From Bacteroidales bacterium (GTDB lineage: Bacteria; Bacteroidota; Bacteroidia; Bacteroidales; GCA-2711565), in NCBI GenBank assembly GCA_029938505.1, contig JAOZUV010000037.1, positions 1-11,037 of the forward strand: 11,037 nucleotides of DNA. The letters are read 5' to 3'. Numbering within the stretch: the stretch's first letter is position 1; the number at the start of each line of letters is the position of its first letter. Positions 1 to 5,969 of this stretch are shown piece after piece. The notes beneath the pieces were generated by a model. The model saw nothing but the letters and a program-made list of their open reading frames with translations, was not told the DNA's origin and did not search any database. The position numbers were made by a program, and so were the translations under genes.

Positions 1-192
1 ATAAGTGGTGATTTTGATATTCGGCTTAGTAAAGAAATTTGCAAAAACAATGTTATTCGAAATACTAAAAGTGGATCTATCGTAGTTTTTCATGATAGTT
101 TGAAGGCAGAAGAAAAAATGCTTTATGCTTTGGAAGCTTGTTTAAAATATTTTCAGGAAAAAGGCTATAGTTTTGAGGCTATCAACATATAA
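1..192 (+). CDS. Polysaccharide deacetylase family protein, C-terminal end (5' cut by window edge)
   Basis: The first frame is open from base 1 to a TAA at 190-192 and encodes 63 residues with no start, so this is the end of a gene beginning outside the window. The segment GSIVVFHDSLKA followed by a helix and GYSFEAI near the stop is typical of the last part of a NodB-type deacetylase barrel: the F-H-D-S strand carries the conserved late histidine, and the closing 'GY.F..I' strand is the usual end in Bacteroidota members. Such enzymes remove acetyl groups from peptidoglycan or exopolysaccharide sugars. The catalytic metal-binding motifs would lie upstream and cannot be seen, so substrate and activity are not inferable. 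The next gene starts 22 bases after the stop on the same strand. Confidence 0.8.
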   Translation: MSGDFDIRLSKEICKNNVIRNTKSGSIVVFHDSLKAEEKMLYALEACLKYFQEKGYSFEAINI

Positions 193-205
193 ATTTTCAT
201 CTTTG
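172..205 (+). promoter_or_regulatory. Possible Bacteroidota-type promoter for the Ig-like lipoprotein gene
   Basis: CATCTTTG at 198-205 differs from the -7 consensus TAnnTTTG at one base and ends 9 bases before the ATG. TTTG at 172-175 lies 22 bases upstream, slightly longer than the usual 19-21. It overlaps the end of the deacetylase gene, so readthrough from that gene is an alternative. Confidence 0.35.
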
Positions 206-214
206 TAAAACGCT

Positions 215-1984
215 ATGAAAACACACACATTAATACGAATTATCTCATTATTCATCATGATGGCAATTTATACCTTTATCATGGTGAAATGCGCTAACCC
301 AGTATCGCCAACAGGAGGACCAAAAGATGAAACACCTCCAATTATTGTTTCATCTAAACCTGAAAATTATTCCTCTAATTTCTCGGATAAGAAAATGAGC
401 ATTCAATTTAATGAGTTTGTACAACTTAGAAGTTTGCAAAATCAATTATTGATATCTCCCCCAATGGAGTTTAAACCCGAAATAAAAATAAAAAAGAGAT
501 CTGTTGTTATAGAGATTGACAAAGAAGAAATACTAAGTGAAAACACGACCTACACAATATTTATGGGGAATTCTGTTGTTGATTTAACTGAGAACAACCC
601 ACATTTAAATTTGGAATATGTTTTCTCAACAGGTCATTTTGTAGATTCACTAAGTATAAGGGGTAATATTAAAAATACCTTCACAGGATTTCCTTCTAAA
701 AATGTCTCAGTTTTGCTTTATGCAGATGAAAATGACACTATTCCATTGGATTCAATGCCTTTAAGAATTCGCCCAAATTATGTTGCAAAAACTGATGATA
801 ATGGAGAATTCGGGATTTACAATTTGAGAAATGTTCCATATAAAATATTTGCATTAAATGACCAGAATGGGAACTATTTATACGACCTTCCTTATGAGAA
901 TATTGCATTTTTAGATTCAATGATAAATCCCTATTATACTGGGATTAGAGAAACAGCTGTTGTTGATAGCACTCTTATAGATTCTATTCCAAAAGTTGTT
1001 TATGAATATACACCTACTGAGCTTTTTATGTTTACGGCTATCGACTCAACTCAGGATATTGCTGGAGAAGAGCTATTAGCTGATTATAAAATTCAAATTT
1101 TATTAGATTTCCCCTGCAAAAATTATTTATTAAATCCTTTAAATTTTGATTCAACTTTAGATTGGAAAATTGATGAGCCAAACATTAGCAATGATTCAAT
1201 TATACTGTGGTTAAAACCTCTTGTTCCTGACACTATTCAATTTGAGTTTATTGCGGATGGAATGATACTTGACACACTTGAGATGCCTACCAAAAAACCT
1301 GAAAAAAAATCTGGAGGTTTAGCTAAGAATATATTCAAAAAGAAGGAATCTGAAGTAGATTCTATAAAAGTGATACTTATTAAAGCAGAAAGTAATGTCA
1401 AAGGTAGCATCGCTGAATTGAATCAGAAGGTAAAAATCGACTTTGATTATCCGTTGGAATCCTTTGATTTTTCAAAATTTATATGGATAGAAGATAGTAT
1501 CTCAACAACTCCAGAAATTCAGTTTGCAGATCAGTCAAAACGTCATATTATTATTAATAAAGAACTTAGTGAGGAAAATAATTATCAGCTAATTATTCCT
1601 GACTCTATTCTTTTTAATATTCATGGGAATACCAACGATAGTCTTATTTATAATTTTGCAACTAAAAAGAAGGATGAGTACGGAAATTTAATATTAACAA
1701 TTGAGCCTGATCAACTTACAGGAGGTTCCTGGATTGTTCAGTTAATGAGTCCTGATGATGTCGTTCTAAAAGAAAGAATAATCACAGAAAGAGAAGTGAT
1801 TCGATTTGAATTTATGACTCCTGGAACATATAAACTAAGAGCAATTCACGACCAAAATAATAACGGGCACTGGGATACAGGAAATTATGCCTATAAAAGA
1901 CAAGCCGAAAAAGTGATTTATTTAGGTGCAGAAATTGAGCTAAGAGCCAATTGGGATTATGAAGAAAATTGGAATTTAAAATAA
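215..1984 (+). CDS. Ig-like (SbsA/Big_5-type) domain lipoprotein
   Basis: This 589-residue protein belongs to a family found across Bacteroidota whose mature N-terminus reads CANPVSPTGGPKDETPP. A hydrophobic export segment covers residues 6-24 and the candidate lipidated cysteine is Cys26. Residues about 40-140 form an SbsA-like Ig domain with the familiar 'P.ii.ssP.n.s..fs.k.i.i.FnEfv.l' start and 'T.Y.i.f...v.D.ten' core. Two acidic loops resembling calcium-binding turns occur at D216-D224 (DQNGNYLYD) and D546-D554 (DQNNNGHWD), each within a carboxypeptidase-regulatory-like beta segment. A lysine-rich stretch lies at about residues 360-376. The protein should be exported and membrane-anchored; its cellular role is unknown. 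The residue before Cys26 is Lys, which is abnormal for a lipobox (relatives usually have Ser). The ATG at 215 is supported by the signal segment directly behind it. Confidence 0.85.
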   Translation: MKTHTLIRIISLFIMMAIYTFIMVKCANPVSPTGGPKDETPPIIVSSKPENYSSNFSDKKMSIQFNEFVQLRSLQNQLLISPPMEFKPEIKIKKRSVVIEIDKEEILSENTTYTIFMGNSVVDLTENNPHLNLEYVFSTGHFVDSLSIRGNIKNTFTGFPSKNVSVLLYADENDTIPLDSMPLRIRPNYVAKTDDNGEFGIYNLRNVPYKIFALNDQNGNYLYDLPYENIAFLDSMINPYYTGIRETAVVDSTLIDSIPKVVYEYTPTELFMFTAIDSTQDIAGEELLADYKIQILLDFPCKNYLLNPLNFDSTLDWKIDEPNISNDSIILWLKPLVPDTIQFEFIADGMILDTLEMPTKKPEKKSGGLAKNIFKKKESEVDSIKVILIKAESNVKGSIAELNQKVKIDFDYPLESFDFSKFIWIEDSISTTPEIQFADQSKRHIIINKELSEENNYQLIIPDSILFNIHGNTNDSLIYNFATKKKDEYGNLILTIEPDQLTGGSWIVQLMSPDDVVLKERIITEREVIRFEFMTPGTYKLRAIHDQNNNGHWDTGNYAYKRQAEKVIYLGAEIELRANWDYEENWNLK

Positions 1985-1997
1985 TTCCAATTTTTTA
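1965..1997. terminator. Symmetric bidirectional terminator between convergent genes
   Basis: A perfect 12-bp inverted repeat (AAAATTGGAATT at 1965-1976, AATTCCAATTTT at 1983-1994) has a 6-base loop. A T-run at 1991-1996 serves the plus strand, and the complementary A-run at 1965-1968 gives TTTT for the minus strand. The stop codon of the lipoprotein gene (1982-1984) lies at the loop/stem edge, and the ArsR stop (1995-1997) directly abuts the stem, so one hairpin can end transcription from both sides. Confidence 0.8.
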
Positions 1998-2294
1998 TTC
2001 TTCATTACATCTGTTGATACACTCTACGATTTCAGTAAGAGTAACACTTTTTAAGGAATAAAATATTTTTTTTCCTTCTCTCTTTGAAACAAGTACCCCT
2101 TTGTTTTTCAAAATATTTAAGTGATGAGAAGCTGAAGCTTGCTCAATATTTAACTTTTCGTAAATTTCAGTTACACTCAATTTGGGGGTAGCGTTTAAGA
2201 GATCAATAATAGCAATACGCATTGGATGTGCAATTGCACGTAATTTGCTTGCTGCCATTTCTAGTTTAGTAATGTCAATAACTAAGTTTCCCAT
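1995..2294 (-). CDS. ArsR/SmtB-family winged-helix transcriptional regulator
   Basis: At 99 residues the protein has the full length of a single-domain ArsR repressor. Residues 12-35 ('KLRAIAHPMRIAIIDLL') form the opening helices, about 40-65 the helix-turn-helix with the recognition segment QASASHHLNILKNKG, and about 66-82 the beta wing (VSKREGKKIFYSL). The classical metal-binding ELCVCD motif of the alpha-3 helix is absent. The only cysteines are Cys92 and Cys96 near the C-terminus, in a CINRC arrangement on the last helix, which could be a metal or thiol sensor site at the dimer interface; this is inference. No transporter, arsenate reductase or similar partner gene lies next to it, so the effector is unknown. 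ATG at 2292-2294 follows a good promoter at close range. Confidence 0.9.
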   Translation of the reverse strand: MGNLVIDITKLEMAASKLRAIAHPMRIAIIDLLNATPKLSVTEIYEKLNIEQASASHHLNILKNKGVLVSKREGKKIFYSLKSVTLTEIVECINRCNEE

Positions 2295-2312
2295 AATTAA
2301 TTTAATTTTCTA

Positions 2313-2345
2313 CAAAAATAGGTAAATAAATACATCACATCCAAG
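2313..2345 (-). promoter_or_regulatory. Bacteroidota-type promoter of the arsR-family gene
   Basis: Reading the minus strand, TATTTTTG (2320-2313) matches TAnnTTTG exactly and CTTG (2345-2342) lies 21 bases upstream. The -7 box ends 18 bases before the ATG. An AT-rich palindrome begins just upstream of the -33 element and could be an operator. Confidence 0.65.
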
Positions 2346-2350
2346 TAAAT

Positions 2351-2383
2351 ATGTATATATATCATAAAATTATATATATACAT
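2351..2383. repeat. Perfect 12-bp AT-rich inverted repeat upstream of the arsR-family gene
   Basis: ATGTATATATAT (2351-2362) and ATATATATACAT (2372-2383) are exact reverse complements with a 9-base spacer. The repeat lies 8 bases beyond the adenine deaminase stop and 5 bases above the -33 element of the arsR promoter. Two roles are possible: an autoregulatory ArsR operator (these proteins usually bind AT-rich dyads near their own promoter), or an AT-only terminator hairpin for adenine deaminase. The pure A/T stem argues somewhat against an efficient terminator. Confidence 0.5.
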
Positions 2384-2391
2384 CATAAAAA

Positions 2392-4017
2392 TTATACAAA
2401 TAAAGTGGTAAATGAGAAATTACTCCCATCAAATAAACCTTTATCACTAAGTTTTAGGTCGGGAATCACTAAAAGAGCCATGAAAGAAAGAGTCATAAAT
2501 GGAGCATTTAATTGGGTTCCCAATGTTTTAACTTTTTGGTCGATCCGTTCATAATCTTCTGCTACTTTATATGCATCCTTGTTTGACATTATGCCTCCAA
2601 CTTCAAGCGGAAGCTTAAGTTTTTCATCCTTATTCACACAACAAATGCCCCCTTTTGATTCGATTAGCAAATTGATGGCATTGACAATATCTTCATCATC
2701 TACACCAACAGCAATGATGTTATGACTGTCGTGTGCTACTGTTGAAGCAATAGCTCCTTCCTTAAAACCAAAATTTTTAATAAAGGCAACAGAAGGTTTA
2801 CTTAATTCATAACGATTCATCACAACCAATTTCAATATATCTTGCTCAATATCACTACATGCATAGCCATTAATGATATTTGCTGGGAGCTCTATATTTT
2901 TCGTAATGAGCTGACTTTCCATAGCTTCAATAACACGAATAGTATTCGACTTTGCTTTTAATAATAGATCATTTGTTGAAATTTTCTCGGCAATAAAGCG
3001 GTTAATTGGTTTTTCTACCATAGATTCGATCAAAGATTCTCCCATTTCAGCAACCTTGATTCCCTGAATATATGTTTTCTGGATATTAAAGTCTTCCAGA
3101 TTGTCAACAATAATAAAATCGGCATCATCACCATGCTGCAACATTCCAATTTCTAAATTATAATGCTTTATTGGATTATAAATACAAGAACGTAAAACCT
3201 TGATAGGATCGTGACCTTTTAAAATGGCTCTTTTTACTAATTCATTAATATGCCCTTTTACCAAATCATCAGGATGTTTGTCATCTGAACAAAACATAAT
3301 GTCATCTGGGAAATCATTTAATAGATCAATAAGCTCATCAAAATTTTTGGCAGCACTTCCTTCTCGAATCAGAACTTTCATCCCGTACTTTATTTTCTCA
3401 ACAGCCTCGGCCATTCCAAAACATTCGTGATCAGTAGTAATTCCTGCTCCGATATATTTTTTCGCATCCTCACCAACAACCCCCGGAGCATGACCATCCA
3501 CAGGTTTATTATATTTTTTTGCCAGATTTAGTTTTGCATGAACTTCTTCATCTCCAAAAAGCACACCCGGAAAATTCATCATTTCTGAAAGATATTTGAT
3601 CTCGGGCATTTTAAGCAGTTCTTCGGTTTCTTCAACACCAAGAACTGCTCCTGAAGATTCGAATCCAGTTGCTGGCACACAAGAAGGTGCTCCAAAAAAG
3701 AATTTAAAGGGTACCTTTTTCCCGCTTTCAATCATAAATTTCACCCCATCAACACCCATCACATTGGCTATTTCGTGTGGGTCAGAAACGCTAGCTACTG
3801 CCCCATTGACAACAGCCATTCGGGCAAATTGAGCAGGTGTAAGCATAGAACTTTCAATATGAATATGAGCGTCAATTAAGCCTGGAAGGATATATTGTTT
3901 ATCAACTAAATCAGATTTTTCAATAGATTTTATTTTTCCATTTTCAATGCTGAGAATTCCTTTAACTGTTTTTTGATTTACAATATCAATGATATTTCCG
4001 CTTATTTTGAATTGCAT
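2392..4017 (-). CDS. ade: Adenine deaminase (adenine to hypoxanthine + NH3)
   Basis: The 541-residue protein matches the amidohydrolase-superfamily adenine deaminases (EC 3.5.4.2) over its full length. Visible marks are the metal-binding strand DAHIHIESSM (residues 49-58), VSDPHEIANV (77-86), FFGAPSCVPAT (107-117), DGHAPGV (174-180), TDHECFG (195-201) and CSDDKHPDDL (243-252), with the C-terminal adenine-deaminase domain carrying GAIASTVAHDSHNIIAVG (421-438). The enzyme is cytoplasmic, uses Mn or Fe, and feeds purine salvage. It starts at an ATG (4015-4017) preceded by a textbook Bacteroidota promoter and looks monocistronic; the arsR-family gene downstream has its own promoter. No truncation or missing catalytic motif is apparent. 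Confidence 0.95.
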   Translation of the reverse strand: MQFKISGNIIDIVNQKTVKGILSIENGKIKSIEKSDLVDKQYILPGLIDAHIHIESSMLTPAQFARMAVVNGAVASVSDPHEIANVMGVDGVKFMIESGKKVPFKFFFGAPSCVPATGFESSGAVLGVEETEELLKMPEIKYLSEMMNFPGVLFGDEEVHAKLNLAKKYNKPVDGHAPGVVGEDAKKYIGAGITTDHECFGMAEAVEKIKYGMKVLIREGSAAKNFDELIDLLNDFPDDIMFCSDDKHPDDLVKGHINELVKRAILKGHDPIKVLRSCIYNPIKHYNLEIGMLQHGDDADFIIVDNLEDFNIQKTYIQGIKVAEMGESLIESMVEKPINRFIAEKISTNDLLLKAKSNTIRVIEAMESQLITKNIELPANIINGYACSDIEQDILKLVVMNRYELSKPSVAFIKNFGFKEGAIASTVAHDSHNIIAVGVDDEDIVNAINLLIESKGGICCVNKDEKLKLPLEVGGIMSNKDAYKVAEDYERIDQKVKTLGTQLNAPFMTLSFMALLVIPDLKLSDKGLFDGSNFSFTTLFV

Positions 4018-4039
4018 TTTTTCGATATTTATTGTTAAT

Positions 4040-4071
4040 CAAATTTACAAAATATAGTACAGCTATTCAAA
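4040..4071 (-). promoter_or_regulatory. Bacteroidota-type promoter of adenine deaminase
   Basis: On the minus strand TTTG (4071-4068) is followed after exactly 20 bases by TAAATTTG (4047-4040), a full match to the -33/-7 consensus. The -7 box ends 22 bases before the ade ATG. Confidence 0.75.
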
Positions 4072-4184
4072 CCTACTATATATTACAAATTTTACGTATT
4101 CAACATTTAGTTGTTTATAAATAATACTATATAGCATTCACTTTGTTGGCATATTGTTATTATTTTTAGAAGAAAGATAAAAAA

Positions 4185-4562
4185 ATGCCGTATAAAATTG
4201 TGTGGGAAGAAAAAGGGGTTTATATTAAATCAACTGGTATAGTAATAGCAAACGAAAACTTGCAACTAAATGGTGAAATTTATGGCAATAAAAATTTCGA
4301 CACCATTGAATATCAGATTGCGAATTTCCTAGATGCTGATGTTTCAGCATTCAACGACAAAGAAATTTCGGTAATTGCAAGACTCGAATCTAGTGCAAGT
4401 ATTTGGAATAAAAAACTCAAAGTAGCACATGTTACAAAAGATCCTGAGTTTATTCGCTTAATAAAAGTTTATGAAAACCAATTAGAAAAATCGGGATGGC
4501 AATTTATGATTTTTGATACTGTTGAAAAAGCCCGAAAATGGGTAAATGCACCTTCTAACTAA
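4185..4562 (+). CDS. Small SpoIIAA/STAS-like protein of unknown function
   Basis: This 125-residue soluble protein has no signal peptide or membrane segment. Its opening (MPYKIVWEEKGVYIKSTGIV), the central 'FDTIEYQIANFLDAD' and the C-terminal 'FDTVEKARKWV' follow the plan of small cytoplasmic SpoIIAA-like (STAS/SEC14-fold) proteins common in environmental bacteria. That similarity is recognised by eye, and no function is established for the group. The phosphorylatable serine context of true anti-anti-sigma factors is not evident. It stands alone between divergent adenine deaminase and a gene-free stretch. The ATG at 4185 follows a purine-rich AGAAGAAAG. No clean promoter is visible; TATTTTTA at 4161-4168 is one base from the -7 consensus but has no properly spaced partner. 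Confidence 0.7.
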   Translation: MPYKIVWEEKGVYIKSTGIVIANENLQLNGEIYGNKNFDTIEYQIANFLDADVSAFNDKEISVIARLESSASIWNKKLKVAHVTKDPEFIRLIKVYENQLEKSGWQFMIFDTVEKARKWVNAPSN

Positions 4563-4599
4563 TAAATAATTTACATTTAGAATTCTGAAAATTAAGTGT

Positions 4600-4743
4600 C
4601 TAAAAAATTAGCTTAAAACAAGTTTCTGACATTTGCTTCGATTCCACGATGATTTTACCATTGTGAATCCTCATAATCTGTCGGCACAAACTTAAACCAA
4701 TGCCTGTACCGCCCATCTTGTTTAAAATCTTATAATTTCGATT
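4600..4743 (-). pseudogene. Relic of a sensor histidine kinase (C-terminal end of the ATPase domain)
   Basis: On the minus strand the frame ending in TAG at 4600-4602 encodes 'KMGGTGIGLSLCRQIM' (from 4719), then 'RIHNGKI', 'VESKQ' and 'FKLIF' before the stop. This is the G2 box and final strands of a HATPase_c domain, as in Bacteroidota kinases ending 'GSGIGLSLSRQIMRLH.G.I...S..G.GT.F.L.F'. Upstream the frame is closed by a TGA at 4744-4746, and no H-box, N-box or G1 box can be found. Only about 40 residues of a protein that is normally several hundred long remain, with no plausible start. The relic stops just short of a palindromic element at 4753-4880, a possible cause of the truncation. 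Confidence 0.75.
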
Positions 4744-4752
4744 TCATTTATT

Positions 4753-4880
4753 TGAGTTTGAGGAAATACTGCTAAAATTCCATAAGAAATATTCAATGGG
4801 CGCAGTGAACAACTTGTAGTGAGCGAAGTCGAACTAAATTAAAATATTTCTTTGATATAATTCCGACTTTGATAAACTCA
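4753..4880. repeat. Imperfect palindromic (MITE-like) element
   Basis: The ends TGAGTTT (4753-4759) and AAACTCA (4874-4880) are inverted, and inner arms AAGAAATATT (4784-4793) and AATATTTCTT (4843-4852) pair again, with partly similar sequence between them. The centre (4794-4842) contains GTAGTGAGCGAAGTCGAAC, a type of motif I recall from dispersed intergenic repeats in Bacteroidota; this cannot be verified here. The element is about 128 bp, has no coding capacity and begins 6-9 bases from the end of the histidine kinase relic. No target-site duplication is evident. The remaining bases up to 4910 show nothing recognisable. Confidence 0.45.
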
Positions 4881-4910
4881 GTCTCCGAAAAAAGGGTTAG
4901 GAGCGAGGCT

Positions 4911-5648
4911 TTAAATGTTATGAATTGCATTTGCAATCTTAGCAATTAAGCCAGGATCTCTTTCAAACTTATTCCCCACAACAATTAAATCAGCTCCGGC
5001 TTTGGCAATATCGGCCGCTAATTCCGGAGTTCGAATTCCACCACCAATAATCAAAGGAACATCCACACTTTGACTCACCATTTTAACCATTTCCAATGGA
5101 ATATGGTTTTCTGCCCCACTTCCGGCATCCATATATATAACTTTCATGCCAAGCATTTCACCAGCCATTGCGGTACAAGAAGAAATATCAGGTTTATCAG
5201 CCGGGATGGGCATTGAATTACTCATATAAGTTACCGTTGTAGCCTTTCCTCCATCAATCAACATATAGCCGGTTGAAATCACTTCCAATCCACTTAATTT
5301 TAGATAAGGAGCAGTGATAACATGGGCTCCAATTAATAATTCAGGATTGCGCCCAGAGATGAGCGATAAATATAAAAATGCATCAGCTTTGGGGCTCATT
5401 TGCAAAGCATTCCCAGGAAAAATAACAATCGGAATATCACAATTAGCTTTAATGATTTTAATACAGGCATCAAGGCTGTCATTAGTTAACAAGCTCCCAC
5501 CAACAAAAAAGTAATCAACCTTGCTTTCCGCTGCAATTATTGCTATTTCCCTTAGATCTTCATTCGAAGGTTTGTCCGGATCAATCAGTACAGCAAATTG
5601 TTTTTTGCCTTCTTTTTTCTTTTGTGTGATTGCTTGGTAAATATTCAT
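4911..5648 (-). CDS. Geranylgeranylglyceryl/heptaprenylglyceryl phosphate synthase
   Basis: Translated from ATG 5646-5648, the protein is 245 residues, the usual length for this TIM-barrel prenyltransferase. It joins a polyprenyl diphosphate to sn-glycerol-1-phosphate through an ether bond. Motifs in order are LIDPDK (21-26), FFVGGS (47-52), IFPGN (76-80), STGYMLIDGG (125-134), IYMDAGSGA (171-179), IGGGIRT (201-207) and VVGNKFE (223-229); the Gly-rich ones bind the phosphate. Bacteroidota carry such a synthase (GGGPS group II), although their main membrane lipids are ester type, so the physiological product here is uncertain. The frame extends 7 codons upstream to a TTG at 5669, but that TTG lies inside the promoter -7 box, so the ATG is preferred. 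The gene lies near the phosphopantetheinyl transferase and adenosylhomocysteinase genes, a grouping I recall in this phylum. Confidence 0.93.
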   Translation of the reverse strand: MNIYQAITQKKKEGKKQFAVLIDPDKPSNEDLREIAIIAAESKVDYFFVGGSLLTNDSLDACIKIIKANCDIPIVIFPGNALQMSPKADAFLYLSLISGRNPELLIGAHVITAPYLKLSGLEVISTGYMLIDGGKATTVTYMSNSMPIPADKPDISSCTAMAGEMLGMKVIYMDAGSGAENHIPLEMVKMVSQSVDVPLIIGGGIRTPELAADIAKAGADLIVVGNKFERDPGLIAKIANAIHNI

Positions 5649-5666
5649 ATTAATAGTCGTTTTTAA

Positions 5667-5697
5667 CAAAGATATTCATTCTTTAATTATTAACTCA
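5667..5697 (-). promoter_or_regulatory. Promoter of the GGGP synthase gene (decides the start codon)
   Basis: TATCTTTG (5674-5667, minus strand) matches TAnnTTTG exactly; a weak -33 (TGAG, 5697-5694) lies 19 bases upstream. Transcription should begin near 5660, leaving about 12 bases of leader to the ATG at 5648 and excluding the upstream TTG start. The bases from 5698 to 5756 show nothing recognisable. Confidence 0.6.
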
Positions 5698-5756
5698 CTT
5701 CAGCTTATCAAATATCATTAAACTTAATTATAGTTTTGTTATTTCATATTTGAAAA

Positions 5757-5816
5757 AGATGTTTAGACTCTAGATATTAGACAAGAATATTTTCTAAAGT
5801 CTTGAGTCCAGCATCT
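5757..5816. repeat. Imperfect 60-bp hairpin element at the edge of the metF relic
   Basis: AGATG (5757-5761) pairs with CATCT (5812-5816). GACTC (5766-5770) pairs with GAGTC (5804-5808), and TTAGA/TCTAA pairing continues inward around a short AT-rich loop. The metF-like protein similarity on the minus strand ends where this element begins. It could be a small mobile palindrome or a terminator-like structure; no T-run follows on either strand. Confidence 0.4.
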
Positions 5817-5893
5817 AATATTTTAATACTTGTAATGGGTTTTAGTCCAGGAATTATAGGAATAGTAATTCCTATCTCTCTGCATTCCAGTAT
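5777..5893 (-). pseudogene. metF: Relic of metF (methylenetetrahydrofolate reductase), internal fragment
   Basis: The minus-strand frame from 5893 to a TAA at 5777-5779 contains ECREIGITIPIIPGLKPITS (5887-5828). This is the hallmark strand/turn of MetF, where family members read 'C...GI..PIIPGLKPIT'. MetF makes 5-methyl-THF for methionine synthesis. Only about 20 of some 300 residues remain: a TAA at 5894-5896 closes the frame upstream, and the FAD/NADH-binding N-terminal half and the C-terminus are gone. The tail 'ILDAGLKTLENILV' is translation of the adjoining hairpin element and is not MetF-like. The fragment lies just downstream of a SAM-I riboswitch on the same strand, exactly the control element expected for a methionine gene, and this independently supports the assignment. 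Confidence 0.7.
5849..5873. repeat. 8-bp hairpin inside the metF relic
   Basis: AGGAATTA (5849-5856) and TAATTCCT (5866-5873) are perfect inverted repeats around a 9-base loop. It falls within the former coding sequence for the PIIPG segment, so it may be chance. There is no T-run, so it is not a convincing terminator. Confidence 0.3.
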
Positions 5894-5952
5894 TTATAAG
5901 CACAACAATAGGATTGCTTGCTATATTTTTATTGTAATCAGATTTTTGTTTC

Positions 5953-5969
5953 ATTAACTTTGTGTTAAT
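5953..5969 (-). promoter_or_regulatory. Possible expression-platform hairpin of the SAM riboswitch
   Basis: On the minus strand ATTAAC (5969-5964), a 5-base loop and GTTAAT (5958-5953) form a 6-bp stem. It shares bases with the 3' strand of P1 and includes the first two bases of an ATG at 5954-5952. It cannot form together with full-length P1. Taken literally this would expose the ATG when SAM is bound, opposite to the usual OFF switch, so the regulatory logic is uncertain. Confidence 0.3.

Noticed and set aside
2351..2554. 67-codon plus-strand frame
   Set aside because: It overlaps the end of adenine deaminase antisense and begins in the AT palindrome; there is no protein-like composition or promoter.
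3224..3832. Plus-strand frames of 68 and 78 codons opposite adenine deaminase
   Set aside because: They are antisense shadows of a well-supported enzyme, with no independent start signals.
5649..5669. TTG start at 5669 adding 7 residues to GGGP synthase
   Set aside because: The TTG is the end of the promoter -7 box TATCTTTG, so it would lie upstream of the transcript start. The ATG at 5648 gives the normal family N-terminus.
5823..5954. 43-codon frame behind the riboswitch as a confident protein gene
   Set aside because: It runs out of frame through the metF relic and resembles no known protein, so it is kept only as a low-interest hypothesis.
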